36,696 bases of DNA, from assembly GCA_002361535.1 (NCBI GenBank), contig DETG01000011.1, positions 2,481 to 39,176 on the forward strand. The letters are read 5' to 3'. Each line of letters begins with the position of its first letter. Positions within the stretch are counted from its first letter, which is position 1. The notes under the pieces were generated by a model that saw only the letters and a list, made by a program, of their open reading frames with translations, was not told the DNA's origin and made no database searches. The position numbers and the translations under genes are program-made. This document shows positions 14,734 through 22,316 of the stretch, one piece after another. The DNA is from Prevotella sp. UBA3294 (GTDB taxonomy: Bacteria > Bacteroidota > Bacteroidia > Bacteroidales > Bacteroidaceae).

Positions 14734-15430
14734 GCCGCTAAGGTAGTCATTTTTGCGTTACGGCAATCCCTTTTCCCACTCTTATTTGGCATTTTTCCAC
14801 TTATTTCACCTCAGTTAACCACTTTCCTTGAAATATTGAATCAAAAGAAGAATCACAGCATAGTTTCCCATGATGATATTGGATCTGTTCTTTTCCTGGA
14901 AGAACCCAACAATCAGCACAATCAGTTTGTCAAGAAAAAGTGCTAAAATTTAACACTTCTTTTTCGGGCAATTGAGAGAAGAAAGGAACGAAGAATTGGG
15001 GGGGATTGGGGTGTTTTTGAATATTGGAACAACGAAAACGGTGTTTCGTTAAGGTAAGAACGGTCTTTTTGAGTGATAAGAATACTGTTTTCGGTCACTC
15101 AAAATAGTGTTTTTGAAGCGTAAATAGACTCTTTTTGCCACCCAAACAGAGTCTAATTGCACTCAAAACAGACTTTATTTGCGTCACAATTAGACTTTAC
15201 TTTCAGGAAGAAAAGCGCACTGTTTCACAACGTCCTCATTATCAAGCATTTGCAAAAATGCCAAAAACAGGGCTTCTTTGCGACCAAAGTATCAGTTGAT
15301 GGCAATCGAGCAAATCTGGAGAGGTGGTTTGTCAAAATAAATCATCTATTTTAACATTTCCACATTTCATGGGGTTACATGATTACATCCTCTTATCTGG
15401 GACGTTCTTTGTATAGCTAATCCATTGCTT
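14734..15430. other. Long AT-rich intergenic region
   Basis: About 700 bases without a convincing gene; the reading frames present have no coding character. It contains an imperfect palindrome (14934-14965, GAAAAAGTG against CACTTcTTTTTC) that could be a bidirectional terminator or an operator. It also contains the 22-nt tandem array at 15040-15215. The remaining 200 bases before the pectinase show nothing recognisable apart from a weak promoter-like CTTTG just before 15416. Confidence 0.6.
15040..15215. repeat. 22-nt tandem array, 8 diverged units in strict phase
   Basis: Eight contiguous 22-base units start at 15040, 15062, 15084, 15106, 15128, 15150, 15172 and 15194. Within units, columns 3 and 5 are T and columns 18 and 21 are A in all eight; column 10 is G in six. 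A typical unit begins ActcTTTTTG and ends CAAAacAG, with a short variable middle, giving an imperfect TTG...CAA dyad. No unit is identical to another, but no indels break the phase. Confidence 0.8.
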
Positions 15431-16947
15431 ATGACAACGAAAAAAATCCTCTTCACGTTCTGTATGGTCATGGTTTCCTCCATTGCCGTGGCACAACAAT
15501 TGGCAGGACATCGCGACTATAGTTATACTTCCCGGGAATGGAAACAAATAGCGAGGAGCTACCCAGATGACTTCTTCAAGACTCCCGAGGCACGGAGAAT
15601 CGCTGAGAATGTGTTAATCTACCAACGCAATACCGGCGGATGGCCCAAGAACCTGCCGATCCATCGTGAACTGGGAGAGGAAAAAGAGATCGTCCTTGCA
15701 GACAAAAAGAAGCGCAACGACTCCACCACCGACAATGATGCAACGATTACGGAGATGACCTACTTGGCCCGACTCTACAATGTCCTGTCGACAGAGAACA
15801 AGTCATCCGACAAAACTGACATAAAAAGATATAAAGAGGCATTCCTGAAAGGTCTTGAGTTTATGCTCAGCGGACAATACAAGAACGGGGGATGGCCCCA
15901 GTTCTGGCCTGAGAACCGCGGCTATCAGGTACATATCACCTATAACGACAATGCCATGGTACAGACCATGCAGGTGATCCGTGACCTCCGCGACGGGAAG
16001 GAACCCTTTGGGAACCTCGTAGATGCCAAGATGAGGAAACGGCTGGCTTCGGCCTTTGACAAAGGTATTGAATGTATCCTGAAAACACAGATCGTGGTCA
16101 ACGGCAAGCCCACCGTGTGGTGCCAACAGCACGATCATATCACCTTGAAGCCTGCCCCCGCACGTTCCTTCGAACTGGCTTCCTACTGCTCTTCCGAGAG
16201 TGCTGCCTTGGTAAGACTCCTCATGGAGGTTCCCCACCCCAGCAAGCGCATCAAGGATGCTGTGAATGGGGCGATGGAATGGTTCGAAGCACATAAGATC
16301 ATGGGGATCCGCGTGGAAAGCTATCGTGACGAGAACGGCAGATACGACCGCAGGGTTGTGAATGACCCGCAGGCGGGTCCGATATGGGCACGCTACTATG
16401 ATTTCGAGAAAGAGCAGCCTTTCTTCTGCGACCGCGACGGTGTTCCACGGAAGACATTAAGCGAGATCGGCTACGAACGTAGGAACGGTTATGGATGGTA
16501 CAGCGATGCTCCCGCCCGTCTCTATCGTCAATATGCCCGATGGAAATCAGTCAACAACACCCAAGGGAAGCAATATGATGCCGTGGTGAACAGCGGGGAA
16601 CGGATACAAACGGCCATCGAGGCAGCACCCGACAACTCCCCCACCCCTTATGTGATCTTCATCAAGAATGGTATCTACCGTGAAAAGGTGATCATCGACA
16701 AGCCGACGACTGCATCATCTCCAACCTCACCGTATATAATAACTATGGTAGTTACGGTGGAAGAGATATGTTCAATGTGCACCGCAAGGGCGGCGACTAC
16801 AGTTGGATGAGAAACAACCTCCAGGAGTCAAAACAGAAACCCCGACCGGAAAATATCAATGCTTTGTGGACTTTCGGCGGGAAATGGGATCCGGAGGCAA
16901 AGATCGACGCATTGTGGAATATACTCGCATATCCAGAGGGTAAATAG
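15431..16947 (+). pseudogene. PL10 pectate lyase fused to a truncated CE8 pectin methylesterase, frameshifted
   Basis: The open part (to 16810) has a signal peptide (MTTKKILFTFCMVMVSSIAVAQ) and a complete family 10 polysaccharide lyase domain, about residues 20-370. Hallmarks are NTGGWPKN, NGGWPQFWPE, YNDNAMVQTMQ, WCQQHD and YSSES-like CSSESAALVRLL; this domain cleaves polygalacturonate. After residue 375 a CE8 pectinesterase begins (YDAVVNSGERIQTAIEAAP, PYVIFIKNGIYREKV, IIDKP) but stops after about 45 residues. From about 16703 the sensible reading continues in another frame as DDCIISNLTVYNNYGSYGG and then INALWTFGGKWDPE, ending at 16947. So an internal deletion joined two gene parts out of frame. 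The lyase may still work; the esterase cannot. Confidence 0.8.
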
Positions 16948-17008
16948 ACACGCAGATGCCAAATGAAAGTGTCTTTGCATTATTTTTTGCAGAAAAATGG
17001 CAAAATGC

Positions 17009-17039
17009 TTGTTCGTTTCAATTATTTGTTATAAATTTG
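17009..17039 (+). promoter_or_regulatory. Promoter of the aromatic amino acid operon leader
   Basis: TAAATTTG (17032-17039) with TTGT (17009-17012) exactly 19 bases upstream. It lies just before the leader peptide (ATG at 17068), giving a transcript that starts about 20 bases ahead of the leader. Confidence 0.65.
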
Positions 17040-17067
17040 CACCCGAATCAATAAAAATGATATTAAA

Positions 17068-17142
17068 ATGAAGCAATTCGCATCTTTCTATTACTTTTAT
17101 TTTTACTTTGCAGGGAACTGTGAAGCGGAAAGCCGTATGTGA
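17068..17142 (+). CDS. Phe/Tyr-rich leader peptide of the aromatic operon
   Basis: A 24-residue frame whose residues 4-14 read FASFYYFYFYF: five Phe and four Tyr codons in eleven. It ends ...NCEAESRM at a TGA. Its codons 18-21 overlap the first arm of the antiterminator (17119-17129). A ribosome waiting for Phe-tRNA or Tyr-tRNA in the run would leave that arm free, while one that reaches the stop at 17140-17142 would cover it. This is the arrangement of leader peptides such as those of pheA and trp in enterobacteria. No homology is claimed. Confidence 0.85.
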   Translation: MKQFASFYYFYFYFAGNCEAESRM

Positions 17143-17194
17143 AAGATTGAAAATTTGAATAATCAGAAAAAATGAATCAAGGCTCCGCTTCACA
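17119..17194 (+). promoter_or_regulatory. Antiterminator pairing of the attenuator
   Basis: TGTGAAGCGGA (17119-17129) is perfectly complementary to TCCGCTTCACA (17184-17194): 11 pairs, no mismatch. The second arm is also the left arm of the terminator at 17183-17221, so the two structures exclude each other. Confidence 0.85.
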
Positions 17195-17221
17195 AGCAAA
17201 GTGAAAGCGGAGTTTCTTTTT
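17183..17221 (+). terminator. Intrinsic terminator of the attenuator
   Basis: Stem CTCCGCTTCAC (17183-17193) with GTGAAAGCGGAG (17201-17212) has one bulged A and a 7-base loop, followed directly by the T-tract TTTCTTTTT (17213-17221). It lies 16 bases before the pheA start. Confidence 0.9.
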
Positions 17222-17236
17222 AGAAGCATTTAAGAT

Positions 17237-18067
17237 ATGAAGAGAATAGCCATACAAGGGTTGAGCGGATCGTTCCACGACATTGCAGCCCATCAGTATT
17301 TCCCTAATGAGCAGGTTCAGCTGATCTGCTGCTCCACTTTCGAACAGGTGTTCGAGAACCTGAAAAGTGACCCTACGGCCATCGGTATGCTGGCTATCGA
17401 GAACACCATTGCAGGAAGCTTGCTGCACAACTACGAGCTGCTGCGTGACTCAGGTACGACGGTGGTGGGTGAGCACAAGCTGCATATCAGCCATTGCATC
17501 TGCTGCCTGCCCGAAGACGACTGGGACACCATCACAGAGGTGCATTCCCATCCTGTGGCCCTGATGCAGTGCCGCCAGTTCCTCAGCAATCATCCCACCT
17601 TCAAGAATGTGGAGGCAGAAGATACGGCAGGCAGTGCGAAGATGATTGCCGAGGGGAACCACAAGGGATGGGCAGCCATCTGTCATGCTGATGCCGCCAG
17701 ACTCTACGGACTGAAAGTCTTAGAGGATCACATCGAGGACAACAAACACAACTTCACACGTTTCCTTGTCGTGTCGAACCCAAACAAGGCAGATATGCTC
17801 CGCCCGCTCACCGAAGCCAACAAATCGAGCATTGTTTTCTCTTTACCTCATGAGGAGGGATCGCTGAGTCATGTATTGGCCATCCTCTCTTTCTATAAGA
17901 TCAACCTCACAAAGATCCAATCCTTACCAATCATCGGTCGTGAATGGGAATACCTGTTCTATGTGGATGTCATGTACAACGATCTCACCCGCTACCGACA
18001 GTCAGTGGATGCCATCATCCCACTGACAAGGGATCTGAAGATATTAGGAGAGTACAAGGGAAGTTAA
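17237..18067 (+). CDS. pheA: Prephenate dehydratase
   Basis: 276-residue monofunctional enzyme that decarboxylates and dehydrates prephenate to phenylpyruvate in Phe synthesis. The periplasmic-binding-protein-like catalytic halves cover about residues 1-185. They begin IAIQGLSGSFHDIAA (compare the family's GPxGTFS/HxAA), include the IENTIAGS motif, and end with the catalytic NFTRFLVVS (TRF) motif. A C-terminal ACT domain (195-275, PHEEGSLSHVLAILSFYKIN) should bind Phe for feedback inhibition; its usual ESRP is IQSLP. First structural gene after the attenuator. No chorismate mutase domain is present; that activity is on the DAHP synthase two genes downstream. Confidence 0.96.
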   Translation: MKRIAIQGLSGSFHDIAAHQYFPNEQVQLICCSTFEQVFENLKSDPTAIGMLAIENTIAGSLLHNYELLRDSGTTVVGEHKLHISHCICCLPEDDWDTITEVHSHPVALMQCRQFLSNHPTFKNVEAEDTAGSAKMIAEGNHKGWAAICHADAARLYGLKVLEDHIEDNKHNFTRFLVVSNPNKADMLRPLTEANKSSIVFSLPHEEGSLSHVLAILSFYKINLTKIQSLPIIGREWEYLFYVDVMYNDLTRYRQSVDAIIPLTRDLKILGEYKGS

Positions 18068-18070
18068 TCA

Positions 18071-18105
18071 CTATAAACTTTAAACTTTGAACTTTGAACA
18101 TTTAA
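18071..18105. repeat. Heptamer array behind pheA (5 units of 7 nt)
   Basis: CTATAAA, CTTTAAA, CTTTGAA, CTTTGAA, CATTTAA starts 3 bases after the pheA TAA. Each unit contains TAA or TGA on the coding strand. Confidence 0.75.
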
Positions 18106-18108
18106 ATT

Positions 18109-19269
18109 ATGATAGAGCCAGCAAAGAGATTAGGATTAGTGAGTGAATACTATTTCAGTAGGAAACTGAAAGAGGTGGCACAGATGAATGCGGAAGGCAA
18201 GGATATTATCAGTCTGGCCATCGGCAGTCCTGACATGCCACCATCGCAACAGACCATCGACAAGCTCTGTGAAGTGGCTAACGACCCTGCCGCCCACGGC
18301 TATCAGCCTACGATGGGAACAACAGAGCTAAGGAATGCCATGGCAGACTTCTACCGTCGCTGGTATAACGTGGAACTGAATCCCCAGAGCGAGATCCAGC
18401 CCCTGATAGGAAGCAAAGAGGGTATCCTGCATGTCACACTCGCCTTCGTGAACCCTGGCGAGCAGGTATTGGTGCCGAATCCCGGATACCCCACCTATAC
18501 CTCACTGAGTAAGATCCTCGGTGCAGAGATCGTGAACTATGACCTGCTGGAAGACAACGGGTGGCAGCCCGACTTCGAAAGTTTAGAGAAGATGGATCTC
18601 AGTAAGGTCAAGCTGATGTGGACGAACTATCCCAACATGCCTACGGGTGGTGCTGCGAGGATGGAGACATACGAACGATTGGTGGCGTTTGCCAAAAAGC
18701 ACGACATCGTGGTAGTGAACGACAACCCCTACTCTTTCATCCTCAATGAGAAGCCGTTATCGCTGCTGCAGGTGCCTGGAGCAAAAGACTGCTGTATAGA
18801 GTTCAACTCGATGAGTAAGAGTCATAACATGCCAGGATGGCGTGTGGGAATGTTAGCATCGAATGCCCAGTTCGTGCAGTGGATCCTGAAGATCAAGAGT
18901 AACATCGACAGTGGTACGTTCCGAGGTATCCAGTTAGCAGCTGCCGAGGCTTACCACAACTCAGAACAATGGCACCGTGAGGCGAATATCGAGACCTACC
19001 GCCGCCGCCGTAAGTATGCCGAACAGATCATGGATGTGCTGGGATGTAAGTACGATCCGAACCAGGTGGGTATGTTCCTCTGGGGAAAGATTCCCGAGAA
19101 ATATGATGACGTGGAAGAACTGACCGAACGAGTGCTGCACGAGGCGCGGGTGTTCATCACCCCCGGCTTCATCTTCGGTAGCAACGGCAAACGCTATATC
19201 CGCATCTCGTTGTGTGCAAAAGAAGAAAAAATCAGATTAGCATTAGAAAGAATCAAAAAAACAATATAA
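18109..19269 (+). CDS. Class I/II PLP aminotransferase (probable aromatic aminotransferase)
   Basis: 386-residue fold-type I aminotransferase. It shows the N-terminal YYFSRKLKEVAQMN and SLAIGSPDMPPSQ substrate loop, the YQPTMGTTELRNAMADFY region, NPGYPTYTS and the PLP Lys in SMSKSHNMPGWRVG (near residue 235). Near the C-terminus it has GSNGKRYIRISLC with the carboxylate-binding Arg. In this operon it should transaminate phenylpyruvate and 4-hydroxyphenylpyruvate to Phe and Tyr; it could also serve aspartate or alanine. It ends one base before the DAHP synthase start (TAAG-ATG), so translation is coupled. Confidence 0.92.
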   Translation: MIEPAKRLGLVSEYYFSRKLKEVAQMNAEGKDIISLAIGSPDMPPSQQTIDKLCEVANDPAAHGYQPTMGTTELRNAMADFYRRWYNVELNPQSEIQPLIGSKEGILHVTLAFVNPGEQVLVPNPGYPTYTSLSKILGAEIVNYDLLEDNGWQPDFESLEKMDLSKVKLMWTNYPNMPTGGAARMETYERLVAFAKKHDIVVVNDNPYSFILNEKPLSLLQVPGAKDCCIEFNSMSKSHNMPGWRVGMLASNAQFVQWILKIKSNIDSGTFRGIQLAAAEAYHNSEQWHREANIETYRRRRKYAEQIMDVLGCKYDPNQVGMFLWGKIPEKYDDVEELTERVLHEARVFITPGFIFGSNGKRYIRISLCAKEEKIRLALERIKKTI

Positions 19270-19270
19270 G

Positions 19271-20335
19271 ATGGAATTAGAATTAAAACCACTAAGATTA
19301 CCGAGTGACAATGAGCGCCCCTTCGTCATTGCAGGCCCCTGTTCTGCAGAGACAGAAGAACAAGTGATGACCACAGCCCGCCAGTTAGCAATGAAAGGCT
19401 GTCATAATTTCCGTGCCGGAGTATGGAAGCCACGTACCAAACCAGGTGGATTTGAAGGAAACGGAGAGGCTGCCCTTCCCTGGATGCGCCAAGTGAAGGA
19501 GGAAACAGGTATGCTCGTCACCACCGAGGTGGCCACCCCCGAGCATGTGGAGCTGTGCCTGAAATATGGCATCGACATCTTGTGGATCGGAGCCAGGACG
19601 AGTGCAAACCCCTTTGCCATGCAAGCCATCGCCGACTCCCTGAAGGGTGTTGACATCCCTGTGTTCGTGAAGAACCCTGTCAATCCCGATCTGGAACTGT
19701 GGATTGGTGCCTTGGAGCGCATCAACCAAGCAGGTATCAAGAAATTAGGTGCTATCCATCGCGGTTTCTCTTCCTACGACAAGAAGATCTATCGGAACAT
19801 GCCGATGTGGCAGATCCCCATCGAACTGCGCCGTCGTATTCCCGACCTGCCCATCATCTGCGATCCCAGTCATATCGGCGGACGCCGCGAACTCATTGCT
19901 CCTCTCTGCCAGCAGGCCATGGACTTGGGCTTCGACGGTCTGATCGTTGAGAGCCATTGTGATCCTGACAAGGCATGGAGCGATGCAAAGCAGCAGGTGA
20001 CACCTGACGTTCTCGACTACATCCTCAGTCTGCTCGTCATCCGCGACGAGAAAATCACTACCGAGGGAATCAGTCAGTTACGTAAGCAGATAGATGAACT
20101 TGACAACGACCTGATGGAACTTCTTGCCAAGCGCATGCGTGTCTGCCGCGAAATTGGCCAATACAAGAAAGAACATAACATGACGGTGCTACAGCCCACA
20201 CGCTACAATGAGATCCTGAACAAGCGAGGAGCACAAGGAGCGCTCTGTGGCATGGACGATGAATTCGTGAAAGTGGTGTTCGAAGCCGTTCACCAAGAGA
20301 GTGTCCGTCAGCAAATGGAAATCATCAACAAATAA
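19271..20335 (+). CDS. Bifunctional 3-deoxy-7-phosphoheptulonate synthase/chorismate mutase
   Basis: 354 residues. Residues 1-260 are a type I-beta (KDOPS-like) DAHP synthase, which condenses PEP and erythrose-4-phosphate. Visible motifs are FVIAGPCSAET, the substrate loop FRAGVWKPRTKPGGFEG, ILWIGART, VKNPVNPD, and the metal-binding CDPSHIGGRRELIAPL and IVESHCDPDKAWSD. A type II chorismate mutase domain (about 268-350) is fused at the C-terminus: ISQLRKQIDELDNDLMELLA, then RMRVCREIGQYKKEHNMTV. The fusion supplies prephenate to PheA and TyrA and often makes the synthase sensitive to prephenate or chorismate. Confidence 0.96.
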   Translation: MELELKPLRLPSDNERPFVIAGPCSAETEEQVMTTARQLAMKGCHNFRAGVWKPRTKPGGFEGNGEAALPWMRQVKEETGMLVTTEVATPEHVELCLKYGIDILWIGARTSANPFAMQAIADSLKGVDIPVFVKNPVNPDLELWIGALERINQAGIKKLGAIHRGFSSYDKKIYRNMPMWQIPIELRRRIPDLPIICDPSHIGGRRELIAPLCQQAMDLGFDGLIVESHCDPDKAWSDAKQQVTPDVLDYILSLLVIRDEKITTEGISQLRKQIDELDNDLMELLAKRMRVCREIGQYKKEHNMTVLQPTRYNEILNKRGAQGALCGMDDEFVKVVFEAVHQESVRQQMEIINK

Positions 20336-20351
20336 TAAATCCTAACTTAAA

Positions 20352-21440
20352 ATGAAACAGATTCTGATTACCGCCGCCTTACTCTGCTGTGCCATGATAG
20401 CACAGGCTCAGAGAATTCAAGTAACCGACAAAGATGGAATGGGCATTGCACTGGCCAGTGTCACTGATGCCAACGGTGTGCTCATCGGAATCACCGACAT
20501 GCACGGCGTGCTGCCAGACATCAAGGGAGCGCGCACCGTGGCCATCAGCCATGTGGCCTATAAGGCCAAAAGGGTAAACGTTGACAGCCTCACCGACGGG
20601 CGCGTCACGATGGACGACAACGACTTCTCGCTCAACGAGCTCGTCATCAAGCCCAAGCCCCTTATCTACTCCGAACTCTACTATCGTTTCTATGCCTACG
20701 TTGACGACTCTCTGCGCACCTTCGTGGCCGGAATCGTGCCCTACGCATGGGACGTGCAGAAGAAGAAAGAGAGCGTGAAGTTTTCCGACTATGCCACCGC
20801 TGTATTCAACCTCAAGGACGTTTCTTGGTGGAAAGTGAGAGCCGAGGACATGGCCAAGGGTGCCATCCGAACGAAACCCGGCGAAGAGTGTCTCACCGAC
20901 GGCACATGGGAGAAGAGGTATTACATTAACAAGGAGGCCGACGGCGAGAACTGCTGGAAGATTGTCAATCCACGCGAGACCGTCGGTAAGCTCGTTCATG
21001 CCAACGGCCTGAGCACCATTACCATCGATGGTGCCAAAGCACAGATGTATGCTAACGAACGCAACGGCCAGGACAAACTGCTTAAGAGACGGCAGGACAA
21101 GAATTACGCCTACCAGTATGTAGAAGTGTTCAGGATTAACGACGAAGGGCAGGTGGGCAGAGAAGACTACGTCATGTCGCTCAACCACTGGGAGCACGAA
21201 GGCAGCAAAGGCCACGAGACCTACATCGTGGAGGCCTGGGTAACCGACCGTGGCTACATGACCGACGAAGAGTTCAAGCAAAAACGTAAGGACATCAATG
21301 CCCTGAGTAGCACACAGAACATGTGGCACATGCCGCTCAACGAGCTGGAGACATACGAGCGTCAGCACAACATCCCCGCCATCAGCGACGAGGCACGCAA
21401 GGCCATTGCCCTGATAACGAGAGAACGATGGACGAGATGA
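20352..21440 (+). CDS. Secreted protein with carboxypeptidase-regulatory-like N-terminal domain
   Basis: 362 residues with a clear signal peptide (MKQILITAALLCCAMIAQAQ). Residues 21-100 resemble the CarboxypepD_reg-like/'DUF4480-type' beta domain found at the start of many Bacteroidetes envelope proteins (VTDKDGMGIALASVTDANG, VAISHVAYKAKRV, FSLNELVIKPK). The remainder is Lys/Glu-rich and unrecognised, with aromatic stretches such as YSELYYRFYAYVDDS. It sits 16 bases after the DAHP synthase stop and before tyrA, so it should be co-transcribed with aromatic synthesis genes although nothing in it points to that pathway. Its C-rich codon use is slightly stronger than its neighbours', compatible with a later insertion. 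Confidence 0.8.
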   Translation: MKQILITAALLCCAMIAQAQRIQVTDKDGMGIALASVTDANGVLIGITDMHGVLPDIKGARTVAISHVAYKAKRVNVDSLTDGRVTMDDNDFSLNELVIKPKPLIYSELYYRFYAYVDDSLRTFVAGIVPYAWDVQKKKESVKFSDYATAVFNLKDVSWWKVRAEDMAKGAIRTKPGEECLTDGTWEKRYYINKEADGENCWKIVNPRETVGKLVHANGLSTITIDGAKAQMYANERNGQDKLLKRRQDKNYAYQYVEVFRINDEGQVGREDYVMSLNHWEHEGSKGHETYIVEAWVTDRGYMTDEEFKQKRKDINALSSTQNMWHMPLNELETYERQHNIPAISDEARKAIALITRERWTR

Positions 21441-21518
21441 CGTGTCGTACCCCCGCCTTTCGTCCCCCGTACCCCCCGATAATCATATATGCAAAATCTG
21501 TAAATAGAAATTGTAATC

Positions 21519-22316
21519 ATGAAAATATTAGTACTTGGAGCAGGTAAGATGGGAAGTTTCTTCCTCGACCTGCTGAGTTTCGACCATGAAGTGGCAGTCT
21601 ATGAGAGAGACCCGAAGCGTATGCGCTTCACCTATAACTGTCAGCGCTTCACACAACTGGAAGAGATCAAGGCATTCCAGCCCGAGCTCACCATCAATGC
21701 CGTGACCCTAAAATATACCATTCCCGTATTTGAACAGGTGATCCCTTACCTGCCTAAGGAGTGCATCATCAGCGACATCGCCAGTGTGAAGACCGACTTA
21801 AAGGAGTATTACGAGAGCACAGGGATGCGCTATGTCTCCACACACCCGATGTTCGGTCCTACCTTTGCCAACCTCCAGCAGCTGAGTGAAGAGAATGCCA
21901 TTATCATCAGCGAAGGTGACTACATGGGACGTATCTTCTTCAAAGACCTGTATCAGAAGTTAGGACTGAACATCTACGAATATACGTTCGAGGAGCACGA
22001 CAAGACCGTTGCCTACTCCCTGTCCATTCCTTTTGTATCCACCTTTGTCTTCGCCGCCGTGATGAAACACCAGGATGCACCGGGCACGACGTTCAAACGT
22101 CACATGAAGATTGCCAAGGGGGTGCTCAACGAAGATGACTATCTGCTACAGGAAATCCTCTTCAACCCCTACACCAGCGGTCAGGTTTCCCAAATCCGCA
22201 CAGAACTGAAGGAGTTGTTAGAGGTCATCGACAACAAAGATGCTGAAGGCATGAAAGCCTATCTCACCAAGATACGCAATAACGTAAAACGCGATATCCT
22301 TATAGAAAAACCATGA
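21519..22316 (+). CDS. tyrA: Prephenate dehydrogenase
   Basis: 265 residues; oxidises and decarboxylates prephenate to 4-hydroxyphenylpyruvate (Tyr branch). The N-terminal Rossmann fold shows VLGAGKMGSFF and acidic YERD after beta-2, suggesting NAD+. SDIASVKTD and the catalytic-site STHPMFGPTFA follow, then an all-helical dimerisation domain with HDKTVAYSLSIPF. No chorismate mutase or ACT domain. It is the fourth pathway gene of the operon, after the unrelated secreted protein. Its stop overlaps the next start by 4 bases (ATGA). Confidence 0.95.
   Translation: MKILVLGAGKMGSFFLDLLSFDHEVAVYERDPKRMRFTYNCQRFTQLEEIKAFQPELTINAVTLKYTIPVFEQVIPYLPKECIISDIASVKTDLKEYYESTGMRYVSTHPMFGPTFANLQQLSEENAIIISEGDYMGRIFFKDLYQKLGLNIYEYTFEEHDKTVAYSLSIPFVSTFVFAAVMKHQDAPGTTFKRHMKIAKGVLNEDDYLLQEILFNPYTSGQVSQIRTELKELLEVIDNKDAEGMKAYLTKIRNNVKRDILIEKP

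Noticed and set aside
15018..15240. Possible CRISPR array
   Set aside because: Units of 22 nt are contiguous, without spacers, and diverged; no cas genes nearby.
20379..21368. 329-codon minus-strand frame opposite the secreted protein in the aromatic operon
   Set aside because: The plus-strand frame has a signal peptide and fits the operon. The antisense frame is Val/His-rich, the usual result of reading C-rich codons backwards.
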